A stretch of DNA of 64,000 nt. It comes from Flavobacterium ammonificans. GTDB lineage: Bacteria; Bacteroidota; Bacteroidia; Flavobacteriales; Flavobacteriaceae. Under the pieces are notes generated by a model. The model did not search any database, was not told the DNA's origin, and worked only from the letters and a program-made list of their open reading frames with translations. The DNA is taken from positions 558,001 to 622,000 of the forward strand of contig NZ_AP025183.1 in NCBI RefSeq assembly GCF_020885975.1, read 5' to 3'. Each line of letters starts with the position of its first letter. The first letter of the stretch is position 1. Positions 62,018 through 64,000 of this stretch are shown piece after piece. Position numbers and translations under genes: made by a program.

Positions 62018-64000
62018 TTACTGCTTTTTTGAGGCTAAATAGCTTTCTAGGTTTTTCTTGATTTGAACCACTTTATAATTATCGCTCGAAATAATAATTG
62101 CGTCTTGATGGATTGTAAACTGCTTGTTCGTCTTCATATAGTTAATGATGTCAGCAGCATAAGCCTCGGATTTTATGTTGTGAATTACTACAAAGTTTTC
62201 TTTGTCAGTATAAACATCATAGGAATACGATCGTTTTTCTATTTTTTCTTCGGCGATGAATTTTTTAATTTTATCTTCAATTTCAATAGTAATTGGATCT
62301 GTTCTTAAACCCGCTTTAAATAGTATTTTCCAACTTTTAGCATTCGTGGTAAACTCCATTTTTTCTAATACGGGAATCTGATCGTTAACGATCTCTTTGG
62401 CTTGTCTTCCTTCGTCAGTGTTGGGATATTGAGCTGCAATTGCTTCTAGTGTTTTTTTATACGCTTCAATTCCAAATAATTTAGCTTCTGTATTGGCTCG
62501 TAACAATTCCAATTTAGGTGCAATTTCATCTCCTGAAAACTGAATAATTGCCGTATTTATTTTTTCTAAAACCGACACAAACTGCCCTTCTTTAAATTCT
62601 TGATACAACTGACTGTACGTTTTTTCAGGAGTGTCTAACTTTAAACCATCCGTGTCAGAATTGTTGATAATTTGCGCATACCGCGAAGAAGGAAACTGAG
62701 CAACAATTTGACTTTTCATCTGTGATGCTTTACCTAAGTCTGTAATGAGATAGATTTTATAGAGGTTGTACATTGTTGGTAAAACTAGTTTTTCCTCCGG
62801 ATTTTGTTTTAAAACGCTTTCTAGTTTGGCTGTGGCCAAAGCATATTCTTTGAACTTTTCTTTATAAATAAGTCCCAACTGTAAGTAGGCAAAATTTCGT
62901 TCTTGATTAATGCTGTCCAATTCTCTTTTTTCAGTAGGCAATTGAGCTAAATAATACTTTATTTCAAATTTGTCGGTTGGTTGAGACGCTTTTGCTGTGG
63001 TAGATCCCTCAATTAATTCGCTTTCGCTGGATGGCGAAATTAAAATCTCTTTAGTATTGGCACTCATTCTCCAATAGCCTTTAGCGCTTCTGCTGCCCCA
63101 ATTCTTTTTAAATTCTAACTGACCGTAGGAAACTGTGGTGGGGTTGTAAAAATAGAAGGTGTTTGTTGAAGTTGCTTGCGATTTTGAAGTAATCAAAGGA
63201 CTCGAAGACGGCGATTTCAAAAGCCCTTTTTGATTGCCCATTGGAGCAGAACCTGCATTTTCTATGCTAGCCATAGCTTCTTGTTGCCTCTTCGCCATTA
63301 ATTGTTTCTTCTCTTCCGCTTTTTTAAGTTTTTCGATGTGATTGCCAAAAAACGTTATGCGTTCCAAATCAGAAAAAGCTACGACTTTTAAAATACTATC
63401 GTTTTGTTGAGCAAGTGCGTCATACTTAATTACGTCGTCTAAATTTTTTCTGGTTTTTTCAATTTGGAGAAACTCTCTAGTATTCTTTTCTAATTTCACC
63501 AATGTACTATCATAGTATTTTGCCGCCAAAAGAAAATCAGCACTTTTGAAATACATATTGCCTACATTTCTATAATTAGAAGCGGCTAAATAGCTGTTGT
63601 CTTTTGCTTTTTTCAAAGAGAGATTGTAGTTTTTTAATGCCAATTCTGCAGTATTACTTTTTTCGTAATACAATCCGATTTGGTGGTAAATCAGGTCTAG
63701 AAAAGGACGGTTTTCTCGGTTTTCCAAAAGTTTAGCAAACATTTTTTCTATTTGTTCTTTATTGCCCTTTTGAAAATCAAACAGCTGCGCTTTTTTAGCG
63801 TAGGCTTGAATCACATAATCTCTATCGGCTTTTCGATGCATATCAATTACAGATTGGTAACTAATAAGTGCACTGTCTCTTTTACCTAACTCTTCATACA
63901 GCTGTCCTAAAATAAATCGGTATCGCGCTTTTTGGGTGTTAATTTTAGTTAGCCCTTGTGCTATTTTCAATTTGGAAACCGCACTGTCTTTTTCTTCTAA
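62018..64000 (-). CDS. PorW/SprE-like TPR protein, N-terminal part outside window
   Basis: At least 660 residues; the frame continues through the right edge (codons up to 64000 are in frame with LEEKDSAVSKLKIAQG). TPR repeats at the N-terminal side (ARYRFILGQLYEELGKRDSA), a central segment NTFYFYNPTTVSYGQLEFKK followed by WGSRSAKGYWRMS, typical of PorW/SprE, more TPR units, and a C-terminal alpha/beta domain. SprE is a lipoprotein needed for T9SS export and gliding in F. johnsoniae; its lipobox would lie outside the window. Links the atp/bactofilin cluster with the secretion system used by the adhesins. Confidence 0.8.
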   Translation of the reverse strand, partial: LEEKDSAVSKLKIAQGLTKINTQKARYRFILGQLYEELGKRDSALISYQSVIDMHRKADRDYVIQAYAKKAQLFDFQKGNKEQIEKMFAKLLENRENRPFLDLIYHQIGLYYEKSNTAELALKNYNLSLKKAKDNSYLAASNYRNVGNMYFKSADFLLAAKYYDSTLVKLEKNTREFLQIEKTRKNLDDVIKYDALAQQNDSILKVVAFSDLERITFFGNHIEKLKKAEEKKQLMAKRQQEAMASIENAGSAPMGNQKGLLKSPSSSPLITSKSQATSTNTFYFYNPTTVSYGQLEFKKNWGSRSAKGYWRMSANTKEILISPSSESELIEGSTTAKASQPTDKFEIKYYLAQLPTEKRELDSINQERNFAYLQLGLIYKEKFKEYALATAKLESVLKQNPEEKLVLPTMYNLYKIYLITDLGKASQMKSQIVAQFPSSRYAQIINNSDTDGLKLDTPEKTYSQLYQEFKEGQFVSVLEKINTAIIQFSGDEIAPKLELLRANTEAKLFGIEAYKKTLEAIAAQYPNTDEGRQAKEIVNDQIPVLEKMEFTTNAKSWKILFKAGLRTDPITIEIEDKIKKFIAEEKIEKRSYSYDVYTDKENFVVIHNIKSEAYAADIINYMKTNKQFTIHQDAIIISSDNYKVVQIKKNLESYLASKKQ

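Overview
The window looks like a chromosomal segment from a low-GC Flavobacteriaceae bacterium, most likely Flavobacterium or a close relative. Reasons: T9SS components and cargo (PorP/SprF paralogues, type A and type B C-terminal sorting domains, a PorW/SprE-like TPR protein), a split ATP synthase operon without atpD/atpC, promoter elements of the Bacteroidota type (-7 TAnnTTTG), and many secreted proteins that begin with the Bacteroidota module QTGIGTTxP. No tRNA, rRNA, IS element, CRISPR array or phage morphogenesis gene was found.

Layout. 1-4024: end of a beta-helix secreted protein, a small secreted protein, then a rightward housekeeping run (holB-type delta' subunit, DoxX-like membrane protein, acyl-CoA thioesterase) closed by a bidirectional terminator. 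4043-16014: two leftward paralogous operons. Each has a giant secreted protein (1310 and 1952 aa) with Calx-beta/FN3/TIG/Ig-like modules, thrombospondin type 3-like calcium repeats and a type B T9SS sorting domain, followed by its own PorP/SprF partner and a near-identical terminator. 16193-18705: two rightward membrane-anchored AraC-type regulators. 18706-18999: repeat-rich spacer. 19000-43709: a 24.7 kb leftward run of 16 tightly packed genes for secreted proteins resembling phage tail parts (tail-fibre repeats, collar-like domains, Peptidase_S74 chaperone domains, phage tip-like domains) mixed with lectin-like modules (LamG, discoidin-like, PA14, fibrinogen-like). It is headed by a type A T9SS-sorted protein and an outer membrane barrel. 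43884-45086: a third membrane AraC regulator, divergent from this run. 45269-48028: recA, plsC, DUF2975/HTH pair. 48094-55750: envelope and nucleotide genes (EnvC-like, DUF4292 lipoprotein, TPR, nucleotidyltransferase, dut, flippase, GNAT). 55801-64000: ATP synthase genes atpG-A-H-F-E-B, AtpI-like, AtpZ, bactofilin and the PorW/SprE-like gene, which runs off the right edge.

The strongest new observation is a shared regulatory signature. An inverted repeat GTCC-N16-GGAC (half-site consensus AGGACA..TTT) with invariant 20 bp spacing occurs four times, and I noticed it only in the control regions of the three surface-protein loci and the three AraC regulators. At the structural-gene promoters and at the second AraC gene the operator lies 46-47 nt upstream of the -7 box. 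The three regulators share almost the same recognition helix (GFKTR.NFY..FK). Together this predicts one surface-remodelling regulon in which membrane AraC proteins switch giant T9SS adhesins and a phage-tail-like secreted fibre operon. Function, secretion route and assembly of the fibre operon are inference; the operator, spacing and module composition are seen directly.
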